A stretch of 33,469 bases of DNA from Bacteroidales bacterium (GCA_016935615.1 JAFGQO010000015.1:1-33469), one strand, 5' to 3'; positions 16,852 to 26,544 are shown, numbered from the stretch's first letter. Notes: a model not told the origin generated them from the letters alone. Numbers and translations: made by a program.

Positions 16852-17196
16852 TTAAATACAATCCGTAAATTTAAATATTCTTTCCATTTTCTGCCATTTC
16901 CTATGATTGCCGGTATTTTTAAGCCGTTTTTGATAATTGTCTATCAGAAGTTCCCATTTCTTATGCGATGGAAGAGATGACAGCATTTTTTCCAGTTCCT
17001 CCCGGCGGGATCCATTGCTTGTTTCAACGTTCATGAACAGCCTTGTATGCAAAAGGAATATTTCTATTTCCTGAACTCCTGTTGTTCTGATCCCTTCGGG
17101 TATTTCTTTCCGGATGCTTTCGGGAGAATGCCATTGTTTACATTCTTCTATAAGTTTGGGATCATCATTGAGATCAAGTGTAAGGCAGTAGTTCAT
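16852..17196 (-). CDS. RhaM-type sugar mutarotase (L-rhamnose/L-fucose mutarotase family)
   Basis: A 114-residue protein of the small dimeric ferredoxin-like mutarotase family of RhaM (PF05336, from memory). It begins MNYCLTLDLNDDPKLIEEC, with WHSPESIRKEIPEGIRTTGV where family members have the His that acts in catalysis, and IEIFLLHTRLFMNVET as core strands. It interconverts alpha and beta anomers of a 6-deoxy sugar so that the isomerase gets its preferred form. In this operon it takes the place usually held by FucU, which belongs to an unrelated family with a different fold. It lies nine bases downstream of the aldolase gene and ten upstream of fucP. L-fucose is inferred as the substrate from the neighbours. 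Confidence 0.8.
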   Translation of the reverse strand: MNYCLTLDLNDDPKLIEECKQWHSPESIRKEIPEGIRTTGVQEIEIFLLHTRLFMNVETSNGSRREELEKMLSSLPSHKKWELLIDNYQKRLKNTGNHRKWQKMERIFKFTDCI

Positions 17197-17205
17197 ATTT
17201 TCAGA

Positions 17206-18015
17206 TTAAGAATTAAATTTCTGAGCCAGTTTCTTCAGTTCGTTCAACTGATCGTCTTTTAATCCTTCCGGTTCAAATCCGGCCGATTTGCATTGGAACC
17301 AGATCCTTGCAGCTTTGCATACAATATCGATATGATCGAACGTATCGGTAAGCGATTTGCCAATCGCAAAAATCCCGTGTTTTTTCCATACAACAATATC
17401 ATGGTCTTTAAAACTATTGATAGTAGCATCAGCAATGGCTTGTGTTCCCGGTAAAATATAGGGTACCAATCCGAGACCTTTTGGAATAAAGACCATTGTC
17501 TCGGGATGCATCCCCAATAGGATACGGTTCAGATCTTCTGAATTTTTAATTTTTGAATATTGGGTCAATGCTATGATTTCCGTGGCATGGGTATGCATTA
17601 CTACGGTTTCGCCAGTTCTCCGTTCTGCAATCATGTTGTGAATTCCAAGATGTGACAGGAATTCTGAGGTAGGTTGAATAGTATTGAAAGTTTGCCTGAC
17701 GATCAGATATCCATCTCCGGACTTGTTCAACTGAACAAACAATCCATTTCTTGTGGGAGATTTGGCTACATCCTGCATTCGTTTGCCGGTGGCTGTCATA
17801 TAAAAACATTGTTGTTTCAGGGCAGGGAAGGAGTTCTTTAGTTTATATTCATCTGATCCTGATAGTTCAGATAATTGTATTCTGTCAGGTAATAAAACAG
17901 AAATATTTCCTGCGTTTTTTTCCGACCATCCTCTTTCCCATAAGATACCGGCTATATTCTTAACCTCTTCCAGTATCCCATCAATTTTATCCTGTTTGGA
18001 AAATATTGTTTTCAT
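17206..18015 (-). CDS. Class II aldolase, RhaD-type, acting on L-fuculose-1-phosphate or L-rhamnulose-1-phosphate
   Basis: A 269-residue zinc-dependent aldolase. His141, His143 (VMHTHATE) and His213 (KKHG) are the zinc ligands, and Glu118 (SEFLSH) the catalytic acid. This set coincides with E. coli RhaD (His141, His143, His212, Glu117), not with FucA (about 215 residues, His92/His94). WERGWSEKNAGNIS near the N-terminus matches the RhaD substrate-phosphate loop. The product would be L-lactaldehyde plus dihydroxyacetone phosphate. It sits between fucK and the mutarotase, so the natural substrate is probably L-fuculose-1-phosphate, giving a rhamnose-type enzyme used for fucose or for both sugars. 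Confidence 0.85.
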   Translation of the reverse strand: MKTIFSKQDKIDGILEEVKNIAGILWERGWSEKNAGNISVLLPDRIQLSELSGSDEYKLKNSFPALKQQCFYMTATGKRMQDVAKSPTRNGLFVQLNKSGDGYLIVRQTFNTIQPTSEFLSHLGIHNMIAERRTGETVVMHTHATEIIALTQYSKIKNSEDLNRILLGMHPETMVFIPKGLGLVPYILPGTQAIADATINSFKDHDIVVWKKHGIFAIGKSLTDTFDHIDIVCKAARIWFQCKSAGFEPEGLKDDQLNELKKLAQKFNS

Positions 18016-18062
18016 TTTACCTTATGTATTAGGAATTTCATTTGTTTTTCAGTTTTTGTCTG

Positions 18063-19466
18063 TTATTCAGGATAAACATAATAAAAATTACCGCAAATAG
18101 CGTCTGCGGCTTTCTGAATTGATCGAAAAGTACCAATTGTCACATACGCAAATAAAGCTGCTCCCAGGACAGTAGTCTCTGTTTGTTTCAAAGCTTTTAC
18201 CGGTATGCCCAGTTTGTTTGCTCTGATCTGGTTCCAGAGTTTGTTTTTTGAACCTCCTCCTGCAACGATTAACGATTCTGCTTTAAACTTTCCTGTTTGC
18301 TGCAGCAATTCAAGGCTTTCTTTTGTTTTCTCAGCCAGGGCTTCCAAAGCGGCTCTGTAGATTTCCTGTCGTGATGTATGAATGCCTATGCCTGAAATAA
18401 TACCCTCTCTGATATTCAGGTCAGGTTTGAATTTGATGCGGCTATGTCTTACATTTTTTTCGGATGCTTCACGGATCATCAGCTCGTATACTTTTTCAGG
18501 AGACAATGTCAATTCTTTGTTGTAGAACATCTTCCTGATCCATTCCAGCACTCCCGAAGCCAGCCATTGAATACCTGTATTATACAATCCGGGGACTGCA
18601 TCAAGTTCATTTGTCAATCCTGCTGAAAATGTGTTTTTATTCAGGTCAGCATTCCGTGTACGTGTCATTAATATTTCCCACGTACCTGAACTTAAAACCG
18701 CTTCATTTTCTTCTGCTCCTGATCCGATCAATGCCAGTTGAGTGTCATGTCCGCCTGCCACTACAGGTATACCGGAACGTAATCCTAACTCAGAGGACGG
18801 TTTGTTTAAGAGTTCACCGACAAGTTTACCGGCTTCTTCTGTTTTGAAAAATCGATTTGGAATACCAATCGCTGCAAGAATTTCGTCCGAAAAAGAACGG
18901 GTTTTCATATCCGTCAGCATAGAGGTTCCGGCCATGGTAGCATCATTGACCAGTTGTCCGGTCAGCTTGTGGATGAACAGGGAAGGCATAAACAAAAAGC
19001 CTTCCATGTTGTCAATACAATGCGGTTGATTTTCTTTGAGCCACACTAAAGTATTTATTGTATTGAAACTGTATTTGTTTACACCGCTTATTTCATAAAG
19101 CCGCTGCAATGGAATATATTTATCAATGGTATCCATTATGGGAACAGTGCGCTGACATTGCCAGGAGATCACAGGATACAACAATTTTCCGTTTCTGTCG
19201 ACCGGTGCCCCGTTCACGCCAAATGTAGTAGTTGTAATGGCTGATACATGTTCCGGATCGACCTTTTTTAATACCGCATGTGTACAGGTGCAAAGCTTTT
19301 TCCATATTTCATCCACATTCCAGATCAGTCCCGAAGGAAAATACGGATCCGGACAGGTTGCATTTGCCAGGGAATGCATGGCTGCAATTTCTCCGTTCTC
19401 TTTTATTGCAATTGCTCTCACATTGGTTGCACCACAATCGAATACCAAAACGATCTTTTTCTTCAT
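18063..19466 (-). CDS. fucK: L-fuculokinase FucK (FGGY kinase)
   Basis: A 467-residue FGGY-family sugar kinase, near the length of E. coli FucK. It starts KKKIVLVFDCGATNVRAIAI (first ATP-phosphate loop) and shows TTTFGVNGAPVD, the FucK-like AGTSMLTDM segment, GIPVVAGGHDTQLALIGSGA (catalytic Asp region), SSGTWEILM and the ADP-binding VAGGGSKNKLWNQI. The resemblance to FucK is strong along the whole length. It phosphorylates L-fuculose at O1. An upstream in-frame ATG at 19571 would add 35 residues overlapping the end of fucI; the internal ATG 19466, four bases after the fucI stop, gives the normal FGGY start and is preferred. Confidence 0.92.
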   Translation of the reverse strand: MKKKIVLVFDCGATNVRAIAIKENGEIAAMHSLANATCPDPYFPSGLIWNVDEIWKKLCTCTHAVLKKVDPEHVSAITTTTFGVNGAPVDRNGKLLYPVISWQCQRTVPIMDTIDKYIPLQRLYEISGVNKYSFNTINTLVWLKENQPHCIDNMEGFLFMPSLFIHKLTGQLVNDATMAGTSMLTDMKTRSFSDEILAAIGIPNRFFKTEEAGKLVGELLNKPSSELGLRSGIPVVAGGHDTQLALIGSGAEENEAVLSSGTWEILMTRTRNADLNKNTFSAGLTNELDAVPGLYNTGIQWLASGVLEWIRKMFYNKELTLSPEKVYELMIREASEKNVRHSRIKFKPDLNIREGIISGIGIHTSRQEIYRAALEALAEKTKESLELLQQTGKFKAESLIVAGGGSKNKLWNQIRANKLGIPVKALKQTETTVLGAALFAYVTIGTFRSIQKAADAICGNFYYVYPE

Positions 19467-19470
19467 GAAT

Positions 19471-21237
19471 TTATTGGTATAGTGGGCCGTATGTTTTACA
19501 GGCCCGAAAATCAGCACTTTCAGTTTCCGTACCATGCATATTCCATGCTGACGGCCGATAAATTTTGCCATCAGGAATGTTGTGCATATTCACCGGTATT
19601 CGTAACATGGAAGCAAGAGTAATCAAATCAGCACCCACATGTCCGAAGCATGATGCACAATGATTGGCTCCCCAGTTGGCCATTACGGAGTAAACATCTG
19701 CAAAGGCTCCCTTGCCGGTTAAGCGTGGGGCAAACCAGGTTGTGGGCCAGCCTGGATCTGTTCTTTCCGTAAGCATTTTGTTTGTTGTTGCGGGAAGATC
19801 AACCGTATAACCTTCTGCGATCTGAAGAACAGGACCTAATCCTTTCACAAGGTTGATGCGTGAAATAGTGATCGGCATACCCCCCCTGGTAAGAAATTCG
19901 GAAGAAAAGCCACCACCCCTGAAATATTCCCGGTTTGCCGGGCACCAGGAAGTGGACTGAAGGCACTTTTTTATCTCTTCGTCCGTAATATCCCAAAAAG
20001 GTTTTATGGCTGGTTTCCCGTCGATTTCCTGCTGTCCGGAAAAATCAAGAGCCGAGGCACCGGAATTGATCAGATGGATCAATCCGTTTGCCGCCATTTC
20101 TTTGGGTTTTTCACCTGTTACACGTTCAATGGCTTGCGGGCTCCAATAGGTCCTGATATCGGAGAACATCTGTGCGGTATTTGTCAATAAATATCCAAAT
20201 AACATAACAACACCATTCAGAGAGTCATTTTCGGTTGCCATAAGGTTTGGATTTCTGCGGCCGTTCCAGTCGAACGACGAACACAGGATCGCTTCCATAA
20301 AGTCGCCGTTAGGCCGGTAATCGGTCCATTGCCTCTGTCCCTGGAAACCGGATAATATCGCATTGTGCCCGAGAGCCTCTTCACCATATCCCATTTCTTT
20401 CAGCCTGGGATTCCCGATCATTAGGTCACGGGCAATGATGGTCATTTTTACTGCTGTTTCCCATTCTTTTTCTTTTTGCCCTGGAGATACTGGCGTTTTA
20501 TTGTAGTCAGTTCCTTCCTTGCAGTTTGTTTTCACCCATTGAAGGGCATTTTTATATTCTGTCTTATCAAAGATACCCAAATCAATTCTTCGAAGGAATT
20601 CAGTCATGTCAATGTATTCGTTGCGCATTCCCAGGTATTCACCGAAGAACGTCTCATCGACAATGGATCCTGCTATGCCCATAGATACCAAGCCCATGGA
20701 AAGGTATGACTTTCCATGCATTATCGCCAGGGCCAATCCGGCTTTTGTAAATCTGATCAGTTTTTCTTTTACATCTTCCGGGATAGAGGTACTGTTCGCA
20801 TCCTGAACATCTTTTCCGTATATCCCAAATGCAGGCAATCCTTTCTGGTTATGAGCGGCAAGAACAGCGGCCAGATAAACGGCTCCCGGTCTTTCGGTTC
20901 CGTTGAATCCCCAGATCGCTTTTGGCAGATGAGGGTCCATATCCATGGTCTCGGTGCCGTAACACCAGCATGGGGTAACTGTTAGTGATACTCCGACATG
21001 TTCGCGTTTAAATTTATCTGCGCAGGCAGTGGCTTCGGCAACTCCTCCGATACACGGGTCGGCAATAATACACTCCACATTGCTGCCATCGGGATATCGT
21101 AAGGTTGAGGATATAAAACCGGCAGCAGATCTTGCCATGTTCATGGTTTGATCTTCCAGGGATTCTCTTACTCCTCCCAAACGACCATCAATTGCAGGCC
21201 TGATACCAATTTTAGGATAGGTGTTTATGGTTTTCAT
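19471..21237 (-). CDS. fucI: L-fucose isomerase FucI
   Basis: A 588-residue enzyme (E. coli FucI has 591) converting L-fucose to L-fuculose with Mn2+. The metal ligands are visible: Glu336 in ATENDSLNG, Asp360 in [10 protein letters not shown] and His526 in [10 protein letters not shown], in register with E. coli Glu337, Asp361 and His528. The start [20 protein letters not shown] is typical. Its ATG overlaps the stop of the regulator by four bases (ATGA), so it is translationally coupled to fucR, and fucK follows four bases after its stop. It can also act on D-arabinose in other species. Confidence 0.95.
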   Translation of the reverse strand: MKTINTYPKIGIRPAIDGRLGGVRESLEDQTMNMARSAAGFISSTLRYPDGSNVECIIADPCIGGVAEATACADKFKREHVGVSLTVTPCWCYGTETMDMDPHLPKAIWGFNGTERPGAVYLAAVLAAHNQKGLPAFGIYGKDVQDANSTSIPEDVKEKLIRFTKAGLALAIMHGKSYLSMGLVSMGIAGSIVDETFFGEYLGMRNEYIDMTEFLRRIDLGIFDKTEYKNALQWVKTNCKEGTDYNKTPVSPGQKEKEWETAVKMTIIARDLMIGNPRLKEMGYGEEALGHNAILSGFQGQRQWTDYRPNGDFMEAILCSSFDWNGRRNPNLMATENDSLNGVVMLFGYLLTNTAQMFSDIRTYWSPQAIERVTGEKPKEMAANGLIHLINSGASALDFSGQQEIDGKPAIKPFWDITDEEIKKCLQSTSWCPANREYFRGGGFSSEFLTRGGMPITISRINLVKGLGPVLQIAEGYTVDLPATTNKMLTERTDPGWPTTWFAPRLTGKGAFADVYSVMANWGANHCASCFGHVGADLITLASMLRIPVNMHNIPDGKIYRPSAWNMHGTETESADFRACKTYGPLYQ

Positions 21238-22256
21238 AACGAATTTCTGAGTATTATTTTTGTTGGTATGATTTCATTCATTCTTTTTCCTTCAATAATA
21301 AACCGACTTGCTTTTTCCCCCATTGTTTTAAAATCGGTGGAGATAACCGTGATGCCACAGGAAACAAATTCATATAGAGGAGAATCATTATAAGCCAGAA
21401 TACCAATATGTTTTCCCGGTTCCAGATTGTTATCATAACATTGAGTAAGAATAGCATGAAGATCCCTTTGCCGAAGTATAAAATAACAGTCGCCATCAAT
21501 TGCCTTCAGGTCTGCGGGAGAATCGATCGTATTGCATTGTACCTTATGTTTCCTGCAAAAACGATGAAAAGCTTCAATGGTTATGTCAGGATGTTTTAAC
21601 CTGTCCGGATTCACAATATGGAATACCCGGTATTGTTTAATTCTGTCTTTGATCTTTGTTAATGAGTCAAATACGGCCTCATCAAAATCCTGCCATACAT
21701 AATTGTATTTCGATTTGTCGAGATCTTTCCAGTTCACAACCGGAATATCGAGCAAGAGCAATTTTGAAGGCTCAATCTTTGCCAGAATATCGGAAATTTC
21801 AAGCTTTTTCGTATCGAAATTCATCACGATGTATGCATTGTAACGCCCGGCACTTTCAAGAATTACCGAATCAAATAATTTCCTGTTATAATGATGGAAT
21901 ACAAGGTCTATGGAATATGTCGAATCAAGCTTTTTTTCAATCTCACGATACACTATGTCTTTGAACGGACTATAAAAATCAAGAATTAAAAGTATTTTTT
22001 TTAATTCGCGGTTTACATAATATCCTTTTGCCGGTGTTGAATCAACAATCTTTCTTCTTTTTAATTCGCGGTATGCTTTAAAAACAGTATCGCGTGAAAT
22101 GCTTAATTCCTTGTTCAATGCGTTCACAGAAGGAAGGACATCTCCCTGTTTGTATCTGGTATTGATCATTCGCAGCAATTCGTTGATCAGTTGCTGCAAT
22201 TTGGTTTCACCCGAATTGACCTGAATTGAAATGCCGGTAGAATTTTTATTGATCAT
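21234..22256 (-). CDS. fucR: GntR-family repressor with sugar-binding domain (FucR)
   Basis: A 340-residue regulator. The winged helix-turn-helix (about 20-85) reads [20 protein letters not shown], then [20 protein letters not shown] and KGYYVN, typical for GntR. The rest (about 95-340) is a periplasmic-binding-protein/LacI-like sensor ([40 protein letters not shown]). This HTH-plus-Peripla_BP layout is that of the fucose repressor FucR of Bacteroides. It heads the operon and overlaps fucI by four bases. ATG 22256 is preferred over TTG 22289, because the latter lies within the candidate promoter. The inducer is probably L-fucose. Confidence 0.88.
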   Translation of the reverse strand: MINKNSTGISIQVNSGETKLQQLINELLRMINTRYKQGDVLPSVNALNKELSISRDTVFKAYRELKRRKIVDSTPAKGYYVNRELKKILLILDFYSPFKDIVYREIEKKLDSTYSIDLVFHHYNRKLFDSVILESAGRYNAYIVMNFDTKKLEISDILAKIEPSKLLLLDIPVVNWKDLDKSKYNYVWQDFDEAVFDSLTKIKDRIKQYRVFHIVNPDRLKHPDITIEAFHRFCRKHKVQCNTIDSPADLKAIDGDCYFILRQRDLHAILTQCYDNNLEPGKHIGILAYNDSPLYEFVSCGITVISTDFKTMGEKASRFIIEGKRMNEIIPTKIILRNSL

Positions 22257-22275
22257 ACTGTGCTGTACTGTGCTG
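22256..22275. promoter_or_regulatory. Tandem 10-bp repeat at the fucR start, candidate FucR operator
   Basis: TACTGTGCTG occurs twice without a gap (22256-22265 and 22266-22275). The first copy ends on the fucR start codon and the second abuts the predicted -7 element. A repressor bound here would cover the transcription start of the fucose operon. A weaker dyad, TGTA (22265-22268) with TACA (22278-22281), overlaps it. Confidence 0.45.
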
Positions 22276-22278
22276 ATA

Positions 22279-22286
22279 CAAATATA
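22279..22286 (-). promoter_or_regulatory. Candidate -7 element of the fucose operon
   Basis: On the minus strand the sequence reads TATATTTG, an exact TAnnTTTG match, 23 bases before the fucR ATG. The TTG nearest to the -33 position (22312-22310) has a longer spacing than usual. Confidence 0.45.
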
Positions 22287-22337
22287 CAAAAACAGAACTG
22301 ATTATGAAGCAATCAATTATTTTCTTTAAAATCAGGT

Positions 22338-22345
22338 TACTTTTG
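22338..22345 (+). promoter_or_regulatory. Candidate -7 element of the Cys-rich lipoprotein gene
   Basis: TACTTTTG fits TAnnTTTG and points away from the fucose operon. The predicted leader is about 75 bases. Confidence 0.35.
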
Positions 22346-22427
22346 GTTTCTTTAATTGTAGTAACAATATAGTAAAGCAACCATTGCAGGTTGAATTTCA
22401 TCTTATTTATTACAAAAAATATTCATT

Positions 22428-23402
22428 ATGAAAGCAAAGTTATTATCCATCCTATTAACAGGTATACTTTTATTCTTTTCATACAGCTGCGAAGAAAAGA
22501 AAGAACAGCAAACAGGTGATGACCCCCTGGTACTGACAGGTGAACTAATTGATTATACAGGGTGTAAACAATTCAAATCGGCATCCAATGATTCTGAAAT
22601 TCCGGACACATTAAGTTGCGTCAGTTACGATTTTGATGCCCTGAACAATAAACTTACAATCCATCACATAAATGCCGGGTTCAATTGTTGTCCCGATAGC
22701 ATCTATTGTAAAGTATCGTTAAATAACGATACCATTGTAATACAGGAATTTGAAAAAATGCCTCAGTGCTACTGTGAGTGTCTTTTCGACCTGACGATTG
22801 AATTGAATGGAATAGAAGCAAAAAAGTATTGTATAACCTTTGAAGAACCTTATTGCGGAGACCAGCCAAAGCTGGAATTCTATCTCGATCTGGAAACCAG
22901 CCAGGCAGATATGTACTGTGTAATCAGAAAGCAATATCCATGGGGACAAACCAATTACGAGGAAGATCCGCCATCATCCGAAATTTCAGGCCGGTTAATC
23001 AGCAATACAGGTTGCAAAAGTTTTGAATCGGACAATGTGAAAAACAATATACCGGGAACGGTCAGTTGCATTAATTATGTATTGGATCCGACCACCGGAG
23101 AACTTCTGGTGAAACATGTGAATGCCGGGTTTAATTGTTGTCCCGACAGCCTGTATTGCATTATCTCAGTTGATGGAGATACAATTGTGATTGAGGAATT
23201 TGAAAAAGACGGCCTTTGTGATTGTCTGTGCCTGTTCGATCTTGACATCAAACTGGAAGGAGTAATTCCAAAAGAATACTATATGAAAGTTATTGAACCC
23301 TACGTTGAAGATGAAGAGAAGTTGTATTTTGATCTGGATTTATCGGACAGCCTGGAAGGAACATATTGCGTTACCAGAGTGCAATATCCCTGGATGGATT
23401 AA
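22428..23402 (+). CDS. Lipoprotein with two tandem copies of a Cys-rich domain
   Basis: A 324-residue protein with a lipoprotein signal peptide (MKAKLLSILLTGILLFFSYSC, Cys21 as lipidation site). The mature part is two copies of a domain of about 140 residues (about 36-175 and 186-324), at a constant offset of 150 residues. Shared landmarks are TGCK.F, the Cys in the SC..Y box, NAGFNCCPDS.YC, DTIVI.EFEK, a C.C.CLFDL cluster, EPY and a final YCV.R.QYPW. Copy 1 has Cys135 and Cys143, where copy 2 has Tyr285 and Val293; all other Cys are kept. This suggests disulfide-stabilised beta domains outside the cytoplasm. I know no named family. It is divergent from fucR and 188 bases ahead of a probable outer-membrane protein gene. 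Confidence 0.85.
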   Translation: MKAKLLSILLTGILLFFSYSCEEKKEQQTGDDPLVLTGELIDYTGCKQFKSASNDSEIPDTLSCVSYDFDALNNKLTIHHINAGFNCCPDSIYCKVSLNNDTIVIQEFEKMPQCYCECLFDLTIELNGIEAKKYCITFEEPYCGDQPKLEFYLDLETSQADMYCVIRKQYPWGQTNYEEDPPSSEISGRLISNTGCKSFESDNVKNNIPGTVSCINYVLDPTTGELLVKHVNAGFNCCPDSLYCIISVDGDTIVIEEFEKDGLCDCLCLFDLDIKLEGVIPKEYYMKVIEPYVEDEEKLYFDLDLSDSLEGTYCVTRVQYPWMD

Positions 23403-23590
23403 GTGTTTATACAAAAATCTGTTTTTCTGTTTTCCATGGTATAAAGAAGTTACCTGACTTTTTAGGAGAAAGAATTGTATTTTGTTTTTCAGCACACTGA
23501 TATTTTTCAGCAAATAGTGTAAATTCGGGTATTGTATTTCAACCACTACAGTGAACATGTATATCAATCTACCCAAATTCATTTTATACC

Positions 23591-24352
23591 ATGAACAATT
23601 TTTTCCCTGCTATCATTGCACTATTGTGTATAGTGTATCCTTTACATGCCCAGGAAATCGCATTTGCCAATGAAAAGAACGGAACCGGTTCCAACCGGTC
23701 TGAATTAGACTTTGTTTCAATTCAGCGTACATCATTTTCGCCTTCCGGAATTTATTCTGTCCCGGATGAAGAAGTATTCCATAAACAGGATTATGAATCC
23801 GGCAGGGCAGAAAACAAATTTTTGACCAAACCTTTTAAGATCGGACTGTATGCCGAACCGTTAGGTTTCCTTCAATTTGGTCCTAAGATAGGTGTCGAAA
23901 TGACCATCATTTCGCGCATAGTCATTGACCATCATGTTCGTTTTTCATCGGAAGGTCTTATTATGCCTCTTGTACTGGAAGAAGAAGAAGGCAAACCTGA
24001 CGACCTGGAGGGAATGGCATTCTGTATAGGCTTCAAGTATCTGAATCCTTCACAAATCGGAGGTTTTTATATTGGTATCCTGGGAGAAATAGGAAAGACA
24101 CGGACCTTATTTGATAAGGATGGAGAAGAAGAATGGAGAGGTGAAGCACTGCAACTTGGAAGCTATGTCAGCCTGGGGTATAAATTTGAATTTCCTTCAG
24201 GAATTTTTATCCGGACCGGAGGGCAACTTGGTATTGTTTCCATATTTGTCAATGAATGGTATTACACCAGTGACACAACTACGGTATTTGAGGAAGATCC
24301 GCTTATTATTCCCGGTGGAATGCTGGAAGTATGCCTTGGAATTCAGTTTTAG
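23591..24352 (+). CDS. Probable outer-membrane protein, family unknown
   Basis: A 253-residue protein with a signal peptide (about 1-21, ends PLHAQ), an acidic, unstructured-looking N-terminal stretch to about residue 75, and then strands rich in Gly and aromatics (IGLYAEPLGFLQFGPKIGVE, then SYVSLGYKFEFPSGIFI) that end in Phe (VCLGIQF). This suggests a small beta-barrel of about eight strands. I do not recognise a family. It follows the Cys-rich lipoprotein gene in the same direction after 188 bases and converges on the TPR gene. Confidence 0.65.
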   Translation: MNNFFPAIIALLCIVYPLHAQEIAFANEKNGTGSNRSELDFVSIQRTSFSPSGIYSVPDEEVFHKQDYESGRAENKFLTKPFKIGLYAEPLGFLQFGPKIGVEMTIISRIVIDHHVRFSSEGLIMPLVLEEEEGKPDDLEGMAFCIGFKYLNPSQIGGFYIGILGEIGKTRTLFDKDGEEEWRGEALQLGSYVSLGYKFEFPSGIFIRTGGQLGIVSIFVNEWYYTSDTTTVFEEDPLIIPGGMLEVCLGIQF

Positions 24353-24401
24353 GTAATGTAAGGAAAAAGCATTTGGTGAGTATCATTATTCTCAGCAGGA
24401 T

Positions 24402-26318
24402 TTAGTTGCAAAATTTTCTGATGATCGAGTAGGCTTCTTTCAATCCCAGTTCACCGGCAATGCCCAGTTCAATACAGCCTTCTTCCTTCTGATCGAGGAA
24501 TATCTGCAGCAATGCTTTGTTAAAATGGGCTTCGGCAATTTTCTTTTTCAGTGTAACCTCTGTGAATTCAGCCAGGGCACCTGAATAATCCTTCATTAAA
24601 AACCTGGTATAGCCTATATTGTAACGGGCGTAAAGGAAATCAGGATCAAATTCCAGAACTTTGTGGAGATCATAAAGGATTTCGGAATATGCCCTTAATG
24701 TGCGTGAATCGTATTGCTCAGAAATTCTGCTTGACCAGTTCTGCTCATTCAATAAGGTTTCCAGTGATCCTATTCTTGCATTTGCTCTGCTGAATAATAC
24801 GAACACATTTCGGGAGTCGTACGAAAGGGCTTTGGTAAGATCGCTTATGGCTTCGTTGTAATTTTCTGACATATCATGAAGCAGGCCTCGCCGGATGTAT
24901 AAATTCATATTGTCTTCTTCCGGGAATGTGAGGTTGCCAATCATGTCAATCTGTTTTTGTATGAATTCCTTATTATAACCTTGATCTGCAGATAGCAGGC
25001 TATTGCTTTTTAACTTGTATTCAATTTTGAACTTCCCTTGGTTTCTGTCTTTTTGCAGGAAAAAGGAGGAGTCAACAATAGCTTTGAAGATCGGTTGCAG
25101 TTCAATTTCTGTTTCAATGTATTGTGCCTTGTTTTTCTTTTCGTCCTCTCTGATAAAATCGTTTGAAAGGTGCGACAAACGAAGAATTTCCAAACCTTCT
25201 TCAAGTTTTGTACTGTCGTCTTTGTTCCTGTTGATTTCATTAAGTTTCTCGTAAAACAGCAGATCCTGTTTTGCCTTATCAATATCACCAATTTCTTTTC
25301 TGACAAGTGCCCTTTGATAATATGCATCAGCATAATCGGGAAATAGGTCAATTGCTGCACTAAAAGACTGATCGGCCTGATCATAATGCCCCAGCCTCAT
25401 AAATACAATACCCATATTGTAATAGACCAGCATGTTGTCAGGATTTTGATTCAGTATATGAAGAAAATCCTCAATGGCTTCACCATCCAAACTTTTGTTT
25501 GAATTGATAATTGCCCGGTTAAAATAGGCCAGTTCATTTTCGGGTGAGATTTCAATTACACGATTCAGGTCAGCCAAAGCTCCTTCAAAATCCATTATTT
25601 CCATTTTTGTGATACCACGCTGAAAATAGGCATAAGCATTTAAAGAGTCAAGATCCAGAGCAGCATCAAAATCTGCCATGGCAAAATTTGCTTCTCTCAG
25701 ACGGGCATAGGCTGAACCTCTTTCAACAAACGCCCGGCCATTTTCCGGATTGCGTGTGAGGCATTCTGTAAAATCCAGAACGGCTTTATCATAGTCCTGA
25801 AGCTGTGAATAAATAACACCGCGGAGAATAAATGCATTGGGATATTTTACATCCAGCAGGACTACTTGATTTACATCATCGAGGGCCAATTCGTATTCAC
25901 GCAGGACCAGGTGGCTGAGCGACCTGTAAAAATATGCGTCTGTATACATTGAATCCATCAGGATTGCCTGATCAAAGTCATCAAGCGCCTGGGGCAATTT
26001 AAAGTTCTCTGAACGGATGACACCACGGATAAGATATAGCCTGGGAAACTCGGGCAGAAGGTAAATTGCTTTGGTAAGATCAATTTCAGCGCCTGTCAGA
26101 TCAGTAAGATAATATTTTGCCAGGCCGCGCAAATAAAAGCCCTCATAAATGTTTGAATGTTCCTTGATATAATAACTGAAAAAGTTAATGGCATCAACAT
26201 AATTTTCCTGCCAAAGTTCCATTTTCCCCAGTTGCAGGTAACTGTGCCTGTATTGCCCAAACGACAGAATTCTGAATTGAAGCAATATGCAAATCAAGAT
26301 ATAGCATTGCTTTTTCAT
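24402..26318 (-). CDS. Exported TPR-repeat protein
   Basis: A 638-residue protein with a signal peptide (KKQCYILICILLQFRILSFG) and at least a dozen tetratricopeptide repeats of 34 residues, in one block at about 28-365 (for example YFYRSLSHLVLREYELALDD and AYFQRGITKMEIMDFEGALA) and a second at about 470-620, joined by a charged linker. It would be a periplasmic or surface scaffold for protein complexes. No enzymatic domain is present. ATG 26318 is preferred over TTG 26327. A TAnnTTTG match on the minus strand at 26332-26325 would give an almost leaderless transcript, so either it is accidental or the message starts very near the ATG. Confidence 0.82.
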   Translation of the reverse strand: MKKQCYILICILLQFRILSFGQYRHSYLQLGKMELWQENYVDAINFFSYYIKEHSNIYEGFYLRGLAKYYLTDLTGAEIDLTKAIYLLPEFPRLYLIRGVIRSENFKLPQALDDFDQAILMDSMYTDAYFYRSLSHLVLREYELALDDVNQVVLLDVKYPNAFILRGVIYSQLQDYDKAVLDFTECLTRNPENGRAFVERGSAYARLREANFAMADFDAALDLDSLNAYAYFQRGITKMEIMDFEGALADLNRVIEISPENELAYFNRAIINSNKSLDGEAIEDFLHILNQNPDNMLVYYNMGIVFMRLGHYDQADQSFSAAIDLFPDYADAYYQRALVRKEIGDIDKAKQDLLFYEKLNEINRNKDDSTKLEEGLEILRLSHLSNDFIREDEKKNKAQYIETEIELQPIFKAIVDSSFFLQKDRNQGKFKIEYKLKSNSLLSADQGYNKEFIQKQIDMIGNLTFPEEDNMNLYIRRGLLHDMSENYNEAISDLTKALSYDSRNVFVLFSRANARIGSLETLLNEQNWSSRISEQYDSRTLRAYSEILYDLHKVLEFDPDFLYARYNIGYTRFLMKDYSGALAEFTEVTLKKKIAEAHFNKALLQIFLDQKEEGCIELGIAGELGLKEAYSIIRKFCN

Positions 26319-26544
26319 GAAGTACAAATCTATCCTAATCCTGCAACAATCTGTTTGGATGAATTGTTAATTATTTCTAATAACAACAATTCATTGCACA
26401 GATTTTGTTAATAATCCCTAAATGCTTTCTGAAAGCAATTTTTTTAGCTATTAAATTCATTATTTTGCAACCGCCGGTAAAGTGCCTGTGGTTTGATCTG
26501 AAAGATCAAATTATAAGATCATAATACCTTGCTGCTTAAATTCA

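Noticed and set aside
19278-19622. Plus-strand frames opposite fucK and fucI (up to 114 residues)
   Set aside because: Opposite strongly conserved enzyme genes, with no recognisable domain.
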